This document shows, piece by piece, positions 26,326 through 33,584 of a stretch of 64,000 nucleotides of DNA. The stretch comes from Candidatus Amulumruptor caecigallinarius. GTDB lineage: Bacteria > Bacteroidota > Bacteroidia > Bacteroidales > Muribaculaceae. Below the pieces are notes generated by a model. That model had not been told where the DNA came from and ran no database searches. It saw only the letters and a program-made list of their open reading frames with translations. The translations under genes and the position numbers were made by a program. Every line of letters begins with the position of its first letter. Within the stretch, counting starts at the first letter, position 1. The stretch covers positions 124,001-188,000 of the forward strand of contig CALUMU010000002.1 in assembly GCA_944321825.1 (NCBI GenBank), read 5' to 3'.

Positions 26326-26958
26326 TTATTTGCTTCTTTTAGCCAATTCCTTTTCGATTTCTTCTGCAAATTTCTGGAACTGATATTCCATCTTTATCCT
26401 GTCCTCATCTGGGACAAGCTGCTTGACACGGTCAACGATTTTATTTGACATCGAGCTTGCATCTCCCTGATATTCTACGCATACGAATACATGGTATTGG
26501 CGATTAGGCTGCATGTACTGGTTTGTTTTAATAACCACAGTATTTCCGATTACCTCTTCAGCAATTTGCAGAATCATCCCATCGCCCTTGCTTCCTTCAT
26601 CGGTCACGCTCTGGCCTTCGGCTATCGTTCCCGAATATTTCTCCCACGACAAGTCCGATTCACTTGTTGCAGTTTTGATTATCGCACTTACCGCACGAGC
26701 CAATGCTGCCCTGGCCTGGCCTTCAGCATATGATTTTGCAAAAGAAAGCCTATGATTAGTAGCCTCGCCCCACGCACGAGTCGCCGGGCTTTCTTCCGCC
26801 AACAGCTGACATTCGTTCAATTCAAATTCCGTTCCCCATGGAGCCTGTTTTGTGCCTTTTGAGCTTCCACTTGGAGTTGTAACTTGCTTGGAGCCGCCAC
26901 AAGAGCTCAACAAACAAATTGCAGCGAACAAACACGAAATAACTTTAATGCGTTTCAT
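26326..26958 (-). CDS. LPP20-like lipoprotein, first gene of operon
   Basis: A 210-residue protein with a lipoprotein signal peptide; the lipobox LSSC places the lipidated cysteine at position 20. The mature part contains an LPP20-like domain: an Ala-rich helix (SFAKSYAEGQARAALARAVSA) followed by strands (GNTVVIKTNQYM, YHVFVCVEYQG), and a charged C-terminal helix (EEIEKELAKRSK). LPP20-type proteins are periplasmic or outer-membrane lipoproteins of unclear function. It opens the four-gene minus-strand operon and is preceded by an operator-like hairpin at 27008-27033 that overlaps the likely transcription start. Confidence 0.75.
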   Translation of the reverse strand: MKRIKVISCLFAAICLLSSCGGSKQVTTPSGSSKGTKQAPWGTEFELNECQLLAEESPATRAWGEATNHRLSFAKSYAEGQARAALARAVSAIIKTATSESDLSWEKYSGTIAEGQSVTDEGSKGDGMILQIAEEVIGNTVVIKTNQYMQPNRQYHVFVCVEYQGDASSMSNKIVDRVKQLVPDEDRIKMEYQFQKFAEEIEKELAKRSK

Positions 26959-27406
26959 GACAAATTGATTTTGATTGGTTAATAATCGTTTAGTGTCTCA
27001 TCTTTTAAGTATCGCTTGGTAAGAGATACTTAACTACGAGCAAAATTATGAAAAATTCTCAAATAATGGCTTTATTTAGTTAATTAATTTAGAATTTTTT
27101 CGTTCCGACCAACGCTCTATTGCATGATTGTTTAGCAAATCACAATGAAGACAATATGTATTTATGTGATTATTAATATGTTGTAAACTGTCATTATCTC
27201 TTACCAAGAGATCTGGATGATTGCAAAACAAATCGGGGGGGGTGACAGACCGAGATTGTTAGAGTCAAACATTGCCAATTCATATACTATACTGTTCTTT
27301 GAGGCAATTATTTCGTCATATCCTTTGACTGCGCTGTATTTTGCCGTAACTTTGCCGTGTCAATTACAGCAGGTACACAATCGAAAACTTAAGGGTTCCA
27401 ATAGTT
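26959..27406. promoter_or_regulatory. AT-rich divergent intergenic region with paired operator-like repeats
   Basis: This 448-bp stretch holds no convincing gene. A minus-strand -7 box (TAATTTTG, complement of 27041-27048) can serve the LPP20 operon. A 13-bp perfect inverted repeat, CTTGGTAAGAGAT at 27015-27027 and ATCTCTTACCAAG at 27196-27208, flanks very AT-rich DNA; each arm lies inside its own small hairpin. At the right, TTTG (27324-27327), 19 bp, TAACTTTG (27347-27354) is a consensus promoter for the BASS transporter gene at 27407. Confidence 0.7.
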
Positions 27407-28336
27407 ATGACAGCTCACACTACACTCCAGCGCATCAAGCCGTGGATTATGCCCGCCGCTATGCTTGCCGGGTGGATATTCCACGAATACATCGGATATA
27501 TCACCTTCATCGCTCCCTACCTCATCTTCATCATGCTGCTGATTACATTTTGCAAGGTCAAGCCACGGGAATTTCGTGTGACGCATTTTTCATGGCTGCT
27601 GCTTGCGGTGCAGTTGGCGGGGTCGCTCGCGCTGTATTTCGCGCTGCTCCCTCTGGGCAGCGACTTCGCCTTGGGAGCGTTCATATGCGTGTTCTGCCCT
27701 ACCGCCACATCCGCCCCGGTTGTGACCAATATGCTCGGAGGCAGCATATCCAAGGTAGCCACATTCTCTATCATAAGCAACGTAAGCGTAGCCATTCTGG
27801 CGCCGGTGCTGTTTGCACAGATGGACACCTCCAGCGGACATCACATAGACATGCTTGATGCGATGCTGAAAATCGCCTACAAGGTCGTGCCGCTGATTAT
27901 ACTGCCCCTCCCCTGCGCATTTCTGCTGCTGTGGAAGGCTCCACGGGTACACAAAGCCATCGCCACCCACCAGTCGCTGTCGTTTTACATCTGGGCGGTT
28001 GCACTGTTTATCGTCGTAGGTCGTGCGGTGTCATACGTAGTGACCGCCCCGGCTTCGAAAATCGGGGAGATGATGGCCTTGGCTCTCGTAGCCGGTGTGG
28101 CATGTATAGCGCAGTTCGTCACAGGCCGGCGCATCGGGGCGCATTGCGGCGACCGCATAGCCGGAGCGCAGAGCCTCGGACAGAAAAACACAGTGCTTGC
28201 CGTATGGATGGCAATGACATTTTTCAACCCCATCACATCCGTAGCTCCCGCCGCCTACATCGTGTGGCAAAACACCATCAATTCGGGGCAGATATTCTTC
28301 AAGACGCGCCGCGACCTCAAAAGCGCCAGCCTTTGA
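27407..28336 (+). CDS. BASS (bile acid:sodium symporter) family transporter
   Basis: A 309-residue membrane protein with about nine to ten helices. FICVFCPTATSAPVVTNMLGG corresponds to the conserved crossover motif of the BASS/SBF family (shown here only as CPTATSAPVVTNM), and a second half-repeat has GQKNTVLAVWMAMTFFNP. Bacterial BASS proteins carry bile acids, pantoate, pyruvate or other organic anions with Na+. The exact substrate is unknown. It has a strong promoter (TTTG-19-TAACTTTG) about 55 bp upstream and lies 50 bp before the AlkD gene. Confidence 0.82.
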   Translation: MTAHTTLQRIKPWIMPAAMLAGWIFHEYIGYITFIAPYLIFIMLLITFCKVKPREFRVTHFSWLLLAVQLAGSLALYFALLPLGSDFALGAFICVFCPTATSAPVVTNMLGGSISKVATFSIISNVSVAILAPVLFAQMDTSSGHHIDMLDAMLKIAYKVVPLIILPLPCAFLLLWKAPRVHKAIATHQSLSFYIWAVALFIVVGRAVSYVVTAPASKIGEMMALALVAGVACIAQFVTGRRIGAHCGDRIAGAQSLGQKNTVLAVWMAMTFFNPITSVAPAAYIVWQNTINSGQIFFKTRRDLKSASL

Positions 28337-28386
28337 CCGTATGAGCATGAGCATCTACGTGTGAAACCTAAACCGTTTCTAACTCC

Positions 28387-29160
28387 ATGATTACCGCAGA
28401 CGATGTCATAGCAGCCTTGATGACACTTGAGAATCAGGAACAGCGGCAGGTGCTGATGCGATTTTTCAAAACCGGACCTGGGGAATACGGCGAAGGCGAC
28501 AAGTTTCTCGGCATCAAAGTTCCCCAGACACGCGCCGTGGTCAAAGAAGCGAGGCTGCAGGTGCCGCTTGACGAGATTACACGGCTGCTCTACAGCCCCT
28601 GGCATGAAGCGCGGCTGTGCGGATTCCTTCTGTTGGTGGAGGAGATGAAGCCCCACCGCACATTGCGGCCAACGGGCAGCGACGCCCTGTCAAGCCACCG
28701 CGACACTATTGCGAAGCACTATCTGCGCCATGCCCGGCAAGCCGACAACTGGGACTTGGTGGATCTCTCATGCCCGGGAATCGTAGGCGAATGGCTACTG
28801 ACACCGATGCCCGACGGCACGATGCCACCACGCGACATCTTGGACTCGCTCGCCAGCAGCCACGACCTATGGGAGCAGCGCATCGCCATAGTCTCCACCT
28901 TAGCCCTTATACGCAAATACCAGTTTGACGACACCCTGCGCATCGCCACCCGGCTGCTCCGCCACCCGCATCCCCTCATCCACAAAGCTACCGGCTGGAT
29001 GCTACGCGAAGTGGGCAAACGCGACATCGGCACCCTGCGGGATTATCTGTCGGCGCACTATGACGGACTGCCACGTACATCACTGCGCTACGCAATCGAA
29101 CGTATGGACGAAAACGAACGGCACTATTGGTTACACGGACACATCAAACATACCACATGA
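28387..29160 (+). CDS. DNA alkylation repair protein, AlkD type
   Basis: A 257-residue all-helical HEAT-like protein. Family marks are GVKVPQTR-like FLGIKVPQTRAVVK, LLYSPWHEARLCGFLLLV and the catalytic region DNWDLVDLSCPGIVGEW, where the Trp-Asp pair corresponds to the AlkD active site. AlkD enzymes excise N3- and N7-alkylated purines without base flipping. The gene overlaps the following small membrane-protein gene by 4 bp (ATGA). A Y-family polymerase gene follows a little further on, so this stretch is enriched for DNA damage functions. Confidence 0.87.
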   Translation: MITADDVIAALMTLENQEQRQVLMRFFKTGPGEYGEGDKFLGIKVPQTRAVVKEARLQVPLDEITRLLYSPWHEARLCGFLLLVEEMKPHRTLRPTGSDALSSHRDTIAKHYLRHARQADNWDLVDLSCPGIVGEWLLTPMPDGTMPPRDILDSLASSHDLWEQRIAIVSTLALIRKYQFDDTLRIATRLLRHPHPLIHKATGWMLREVGKRDIGTLRDYLSAHYDGLPRTSLRYAIERMDENERHYWLHGHIKHTT

Positions 29161-29573
29161 CTAAGAAATCACAACTCGCGCTCTGCAACACATTATTATT
29201 AGCGAGCTTTCTGTTGACATCGGCCACTGCCGTCGCGATGCTGCTCATGCAAAGATATACACCGTGGCTGATGTGGACACACTCAGCCGTCGGGGCAGTG
29301 TTTATCGCTACGGCCTACTGGCATCTGCTGCTCAATCTCGGAGCGAAGCGGTGGAAGACCTATCCGAAAAAATCACCATCCGTTAAAATCTCTTTCATTT
29401 TTCTGGTGGTTACGGCACTGAGCGCGGCCGCCGCTTTCGTGCGCGGGTTCATCGCTCCGTTCAATCCGCGCCTACAGGTAATCCATGGCTGGATAGGCGG
29501 CATATTCATTATCATATGCCTGCTGCATTTCTTCAAGCACCACCACTATTACCGTAAACTCTACTTTAAGTAA
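29157..29573 (+). CDS. Small four-helix membrane protein, cytochrome b/DUF4405-like
   Basis: A 138-residue protein with four hydrophobic helices and several histidines in helix positions (WTHSAVGAVFIATAYWHLLLN in part; VIHGWIGGIFIIICLLHFFKH in part). Paired helix histidines suggest haem binding as in small cytochrome b or DUF4405 proteins; this is inference. It is translationally coupled to the AlkD gene by a 4-bp overlap. Two copies of GTAAGAAGCCGT follow, the first containing the stop codon. Confidence 0.7.
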   Translation: MTKKSQLALCNTLLLASFLLTSATAVAMLLMQRYTPWLMWTHSAVGAVFIATAYWHLLLNLGAKRWKTYPKKSPSVKISFIFLVVTALSAAAAFVRGFIAPFNPRLQVIHGWIGGIFIIICLLHFFKHHHYYRKLYFK

Positions 29574-29655
29574 GAAGCCGTTTTCAGTAAGAAGCCGTAT
29601 TGCACGGCAGGGCTGCATAAACGCCGAAGCACTTCGTTTTAACCTTTATTAAGTC

Positions 29656-29695
29656 GCATATGCCCTGCATATGCCCATGAAAGACAATATCTTTG
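29656..29695 (+). promoter_or_regulatory. Promoter of the Y-family polymerase with tandem operator-like repeat
   Basis: The -7 box TATCTTTG is at 29688-29695, about 20 bp before the start codon. Immediately upstream, GCATATGCCC occurs twice in tandem (29656-29665 and 29667-29676); each copy holds the palindrome GCATATGC and together they cover the expected -33 region. This geometry fits a repressor site; the repressor is unknown. Confidence 0.45.
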
Positions 29696-29714
29696 CAGAT
29701 AAGCAAGTCACAGG

Positions 29715-31205
29715 ATGGAAACACAGCGGCAGTACATAGCTATCGACCTGAAATCGTTTTACGCTTCGGTAGAGTGCGTGGAGCGCGGATTGGACCCGCT
29801 TGATACATGCCTTGTCGTAGCCGACCGAAACCGCACCTCCAAAACCATATGCCTGGCCGTGTCCCCGGCGTTGAAGAAATTCGGGCTTCGTGGCCGTCCG
29901 CGACTCTTTGAAGTGGAGCAGAAAATACGCGAGGTCAACCGGCACCGTGGACGTAGCGGACACAGCGTGTCGGGACGCGAATTGGACGGACACCCGGAAA
30001 TAGCCGCCGACTATCTCATAGCCACCCCGCGCATGGCTCTGTATATCGACTACAGCACACGCATCTACGCAGTGTACCTCCGCTATATCGCCCCAGAAGA
30101 TATCCACGTGTACTCCATCGACGAGGTTTTTATAGATGTGACCGCATACCTCGGCACATACCGCATGACAGCGCACCAATTAGCCATGAAAATGATACGC
30201 GAGGTACTCGCCGAAACAGGCATAACAGCCACCGCAGGCATAGGCACCAACATGTATCTCTGCAAAGTGGCAATGGACATAGTGGCAAAAAAGCTCCCTC
30301 CCGACAGCGACGGGGTGCGCATAGCCGAACTTGACGAGATGAGCTACCGCCACGAGCTATGGGAGCATATGCCGTTGACCGACTTCTGGCGCGTAGGCCG
30401 TGGCATCGCCAACCGGCTGCACTCGATGGGCATACTGACCATGGGCGATCTGGCCCGGTTCTCCTTGCATCACGAAGATATGCTGTACAAAGTATTCGGC
30501 ATCAACGCCGAACTGCTGATAGACCACGCATGGGGATATGAACCTGTCACGATGGAATTGGTCAAAGCATACCGCCCCGAATCGAGGTCGTTATGCTCAG
30601 GACAAGTCCTCACATGCGGATATACTGCGGCAAAGGCACGCACCGTCGCGTTGGAAATGGCCGACAGCATAGCACTCGACCTCGTGGGCCAGCATCTCCT
30701 CACCGACCAGATTATCCTCTCCATAGGATACGATGCGGCGAGCCTTACCGACCCGGCTATAAGAGCGAAATACGACGGTAAGATAAGTACCGACTGGTAT
30801 GGCCGTGCGGTACCGCAGCACTCCCACGGGACGGCAAACCTCCCATGCCCGACATCTTCAGGCAAACTGCTGTCAGAAGCCGTCGGCCGGCTATTTGACC
30901 GCATCGTGCATCCTGACCTCCTCGTCAGGAGGCTCTCGCTTTCCATCAACCATCTCGTCAGCGAACACGATGCCGCACAGCGGCCTTTCAAATCCGAGCA
31001 ACTTGAACTGTTTACCGACTATGACCTGTTGGCGCGTCAGGAAGAAGCGCACCGACGCGAATTAGCCAAAGAGCGGCGATGCCAAGAGGCCGTGCTCAGC
31101 ATAAAACGGAAATATGGCAAAAACGCCATATTACGCGGCCTCAACTATGCCGAAGGAGCGACCCAACGCGACCGAAATGCCCAGATAGGAGGACACAAAG
31201 CATGA
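29715..31205 (+). CDS. Y-family (UmuC/UvrX-like) translesion DNA polymerase
   Basis: A 496-residue error-prone polymerase. The metal-binding residues are D11 in AIDLKSFYASVE and D136-E137 in VYSIDEVFIDVT, so the active site is complete. SPALKKFGLRGRPRLFEVE and the His/Arg-rich insert before ADYLIATPRMALY place it in the UmuC/UvrX-like branch rather than classical DinB. WRVGRGIANRLHSMG is the helix-hairpin-helix region. It copies past damaged bases. The stop codon overlaps the start of the YolD-like gene by 4 bp. A separate DinB lies 6 kb downstream. Confidence 0.92.
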   Translation: METQRQYIAIDLKSFYASVECVERGLDPLDTCLVVADRNRTSKTICLAVSPALKKFGLRGRPRLFEVEQKIREVNRHRGRSGHSVSGRELDGHPEIAADYLIATPRMALYIDYSTRIYAVYLRYIAPEDIHVYSIDEVFIDVTAYLGTYRMTAHQLAMKMIREVLAETGITATAGIGTNMYLCKVAMDIVAKKLPPDSDGVRIAELDEMSYRHELWEHMPLTDFWRVGRGIANRLHSMGILTMGDLARFSLHHEDMLYKVFGINAELLIDHAWGYEPVTMELVKAYRPESRSLCSGQVLTCGYTAAKARTVALEMADSIALDLVGQHLLTDQIILSIGYDAASLTDPAIRAKYDGKISTDWYGRAVPQHSHGTANLPCPTSSGKLLSEAVGRLFDRIVHPDLLVRRLSLSINHLVSEHDAAQRPFKSEQLELFTDYDLLARQEEAHRRELAKERRCQEAVLSIKRKYGKNAILRGLNYAEGATQRDRNAQIGGHKA

Positions 31206-31420
31206 GCAGATATGACGACATAATAAACCTGCCACGGCCTGCGTGCAAGACCCGTATCCCCATGCCGCTTGCAGCCCGGGCTGCCCAGTTTGCCCCCTTC
31301 GCCGCCCTGACAGGCCATAACGAAGCCATAGAGCAGACTGCCCGATGCACCATCGAAGCGTATAACTCGTCCGAATACGGCAATATCAACGAATCAACCT
31401 CTGGTAATGACCGCGTATGA
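31202..31420 (+). CDS. YolD-like small protein coupled to the polymerase
   Basis: A 72-residue protein starting at the ATG inside the polymerase stop (ATGA). The segment PLAARAAQFAPFAALTGHNEAI is the core seen in YolD-like proteins (motif given as AARAAQFAPFAALTG), which in other bacteria occur next to UvrX/UmuC-type polymerases and are thought to play a UmuD-like accessory part. The coupling by overlap supports that. The C-terminus is short and polar. Confidence 0.7.
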   Translation: MSRYDDIINLPRPACKTRIPMPLAARAAQFAPFAALTGHNEAIEQTARCTIEAYNSSEYGNINESTSGNDRV

Positions 31421-31628
31421 CAGACGAAACGAATATTAGCAGCATTATGGGTAAATTTACGACACATCAACGTATACTATATCCAGCCCGCTTTTATAAC
31501 CCCTATTATTAAATAACGTCACGGAAATGGCACTAAATTCAAATATACGCAAGCACCGCGACATATACCTTACATCAAGATAAATCAGAGCGAGAACAGG
31601 AATCAATCCGCTGTCTACAAGTGAGAAG

Positions 31629-31712
31629 TGCTCGAAGCGGGACTCGAACCCGCACAACCGCAATGGTCAAGGGATTTTAAGTCCCTCGTGTCTACCATTC
31701 CACCATTCGAGC
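31629..31712 (-). tRNA. tRNA-Leu (anticodon TAA)
   Basis: On the minus strand the acceptor GCTCGAA pairs with TTCGAGC, with A as discriminator; CCA is not encoded. The anticodon stem AGGGA/TCCCT holds the loop CTTAAAA with anticodon TAA. A long variable arm (class II) and a T arm GCGGG-TTCGAGT-CCCGC complete the fold in 84 nt. Confidence 0.95.
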
Positions 31713-31746
31713 TACCTTGGCGGCGTACATGCCGTAAAATCGTAGG

Positions 31747-31777
31747 CAAATATACGCTCTTTTTACCATTTTTCAAA
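31747..31777 (-). promoter_or_regulatory. Promoter of tRNA-Leu
   Basis: On the minus strand TTTG (complement of 31774-31777), a 19-bp spacer and TATATTTG (complement of 31747-31754) make a consensus Bacteroidota promoter about 35 bp before the tRNA 5' end. Confidence 0.75.
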
Positions 31778-31954
31778 ACGCTTGCCGCTTTTTGAATCCT
31801 CGTTTTGGAATCTACACATAAATTATCACTTCCAATCATATAAAAATATTAATGAAGACATTTATACTTTTCTGTTCCATGATCTATATAGATATACAGA
31901 CTATGCAATAGCTATATTACACAGAAAACGCATACACACATTTTGTGATGACAA

Positions 31955-31986
31955 CTTGTGTAATTACATTTTATGTATTATATTTG
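31955..31986 (+). promoter_or_regulatory. Promoter of the AAA/EVE/DUF262 cassette
   Basis: CTTG at 31955-31958, a 20-bp spacer and TATATTTG at 31979-31986 precede the ATPase start by 25 bp. The surrounding 31713-32011 stretch is AT-rich and holds no gene. Confidence 0.6.
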
Positions 31987-32011
31987 TGTTGGAAATCAAA
32001 AATAGAGCGTC

Positions 32012-33145
32012 ATGGAAACTCCATTTATATTTGGAAAGATTGCAACCGAGAAGAATTTTACCGACCGTGAGAAAGAAACAGCCGATTTGGTTCAGAACTT
32101 TACGTCGTTAATCAACACGATAATTATCTCTCCTCGCCGTTGGGGTAAAAGTTCGCTTGTAAATAAGGCTGCAAGATTGGCGATGGCGCAGGACAGTTAC
32201 CTCCGAATCTGTCATATCGACCTGTTCAATGTACGTAGCGAAGAGCATTTTTATTCGCTGCTCGCCCAAAAGGTTATTGCCGCCACTTCCACAAAATGGG
32301 AGGAAGCAATCGAGAGTGCGAAGAGTTTCTTTTCGCATCTTGTTCCCAAGATTTCAATCGGTACAGACCCCACCAATGAGGTTTCAATCGACTTTGATTG
32401 GGAGGAGGTAAAGCGCAATCCCGATGAAGTGCTCGATCTTGCCGAAAAGATTGCCAAGAAGAAGGGTCTGAAAATCGTTATATGCGTAGATGAGTTCCAA
32501 AATATCGCGGAATTTACCGACCCTGACTATTTCCAGAAAAAGTTGCGTTCACATTGGCAGCTGCACCAGAGTGTGTCCTATTGCCTCTATGGCAGCAAGC
32601 GTCACATGATGATGGAAGTGTTTACCGACGCATCCAAGCCATTCTACAAGTTCGGCAATCTGGTGTTTCTCAATAAGATCGACACGCCTTGCCTCGTGGA
32701 GTTTTTCAAGAGTCGTTTCGCTGATACTGGCAAGAACATCGACGATGAAGCGAGCCATTTGATTGCAAAGCTTGTAGACAATCATCCATATTACGCACAG
32801 CAGTTGGCACAACTTTCATGGCTCAGAACAAAGGATGCATGCACCGTTGAAATCGTGCGTGAGGCACACACAGCGTTGGTGGAGCAGCTAAGTCTGTTGT
32901 TTGTAACAATCACCGAAACATTGACCACTCAGCAACTGAACTACCTCAAGGCTCTTATTGCCGGTGAAAAGGCTATTAGCTCGACTGAAGTGATGCATCG
33001 TTATCAAATCTCTTCATCGACCTCAATATCCCGCTCAAAGGCTGCCCTTATCAAGAATGATATATTGGATAATAAGGCTGGTGAAATCTCGTTCCAGGAC
33101 CCGATTTATGCCTATTGGTTGAAGACTGAGTATTTTGAAAAATAA
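32012..33145 (+). CDS. AAA-type ATPase with C-terminal winged-helix region
   Basis: A 377-residue protein. Walker A is SPRRWGKSSL (residues 40-49) and Walker B is IVICVDEFQNI with D160-E161. The PRRWGKSS form is typical of the archaeal-type/STAND-related ATPases common in Bacteroidota. The C-terminal ~80 residues (SSTEVMHRYQISSSTSISRS) look like a winged helix. Function is unknown; such proteins often occur as orphan accessory genes. The base composition is clearly AT-richer than the flanking core genes. The EVE-like gene follows by 7 bp. Confidence 0.8.
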   Translation: METPFIFGKIATEKNFTDREKETADLVQNFTSLINTIIISPRRWGKSSLVNKAARLAMAQDSYLRICHIDLFNVRSEEHFYSLLAQKVIAATSTKWEEAIESAKSFFSHLVPKISIGTDPTNEVSIDFDWEEVKRNPDEVLDLAEKIAKKKGLKIVICVDEFQNIAEFTDPDYFQKKLRSHWQLHQSVSYCLYGSKRHMMMEVFTDASKPFYKFGNLVFLNKIDTPCLVEFFKSRFADTGKNIDDEASHLIAKLVDNHPYYAQQLAQLSWLRTKDACTVEIVREAHTALVEQLSLLFVTITETLTTQQLNYLKALIAGEKAISSTEVMHRYQISSSTSISRSKAALIKNDILDNKAGEISFQDPIYAYWLKTEYFEK

Positions 33146-33152
33146 TAAGACT

Positions 33153-33545
33153 ATGAATAAGTGTAACCGTACCTGGATTGCCTTCGCAAATAAAAAAAGG
33201 TGCAGACATGCTGATGCCATAAATACCTTAGGGGTTATTTCATGGAGAATGGGGAGAGCTCGTTTCGCCATAGGCGATATAGTATATCTGTTTATGTCCG
33301 ATGAACGTTATGTCCGTTTCAAAATGATTGTAACAGCAGAGAACTGCAAACGTGAGGATAAGGAGTTTTGGATAGAAAAGGCTCCTGATGATAAAACTTA
33401 TAAACTGGAATTGCTTGCAGAATCAAATCGTTCTCGATTAACAGAATCCGATTTATTGCGACATGGATTTAAAGGAGGTAAAAGTTTAGAAATTCCCAAT
33501 TGCAACAATATGGAATTGATAAACTACATTAAATCTGTTTTTTGA
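33153..33545 (+). CDS. EVE/PUA-like domain protein
   Basis: Start ATG at 33153 gives 130 residues; a TTG six codons upstream would overlap the ATPase. The order TWIAFANKK, a helix, INTLGVISWRMG, FAIGDIVYLFMSD and VRFKMIVTAEN is the strand pattern of the EVE domain, a PUA-like fold that in other systems recognises modified bases such as methylated or hydroxymethylated cytosine. It is a stand-alone reader with no nuclease of its own and is followed 39 bp later by a DUF262/DUF1524 protein, suggesting it helps sense modified DNA. The EVE call is by pattern, not by search. Confidence 0.6.
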   Translation: MNKCNRTWIAFANKKRCRHADAINTLGVISWRMGRARFAIGDIVYLFMSDERYVRFKMIVTAENCKREDKEFWIEKAPDDKTYKLELLAESNRSRLTESDLLRHGFKGGKSLEIPNCNNMELINYIKSVF

Positions 33546-33584
33546 TATTACAACAAATAGTATAAACAACATAAATAACTTGTT

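Noticed and set aside
27217-27858. Long plus-strand reading frame overlapping the start of the BASS gene
   Set aside because: The 213-codon frame has a composition unlike a folded protein (Arg/His-rich, no motif) and overlaps the well-supported transporter in another frame.
29553-29612. Direct repeat GTAAGAAGCCGT after the small membrane protein gene as a CRISPR-like or mobile-element trace
   Set aside because: Only two copies, 17 bp apart, with no spacer regularity and no nearby cas genes or transposase.
31421-32011. tRNA-Leu as an integration site with a duplicated 3' end
   Set aside because: I looked for a second copy of the tRNA 3' sequence (TTCGAGTCCCGCTTCGAGC) in the flanking intergenic regions and found none, and no integrase gene is present. 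The AT-rich cassette also lies on the 5' side of the tRNA, not the usual side.
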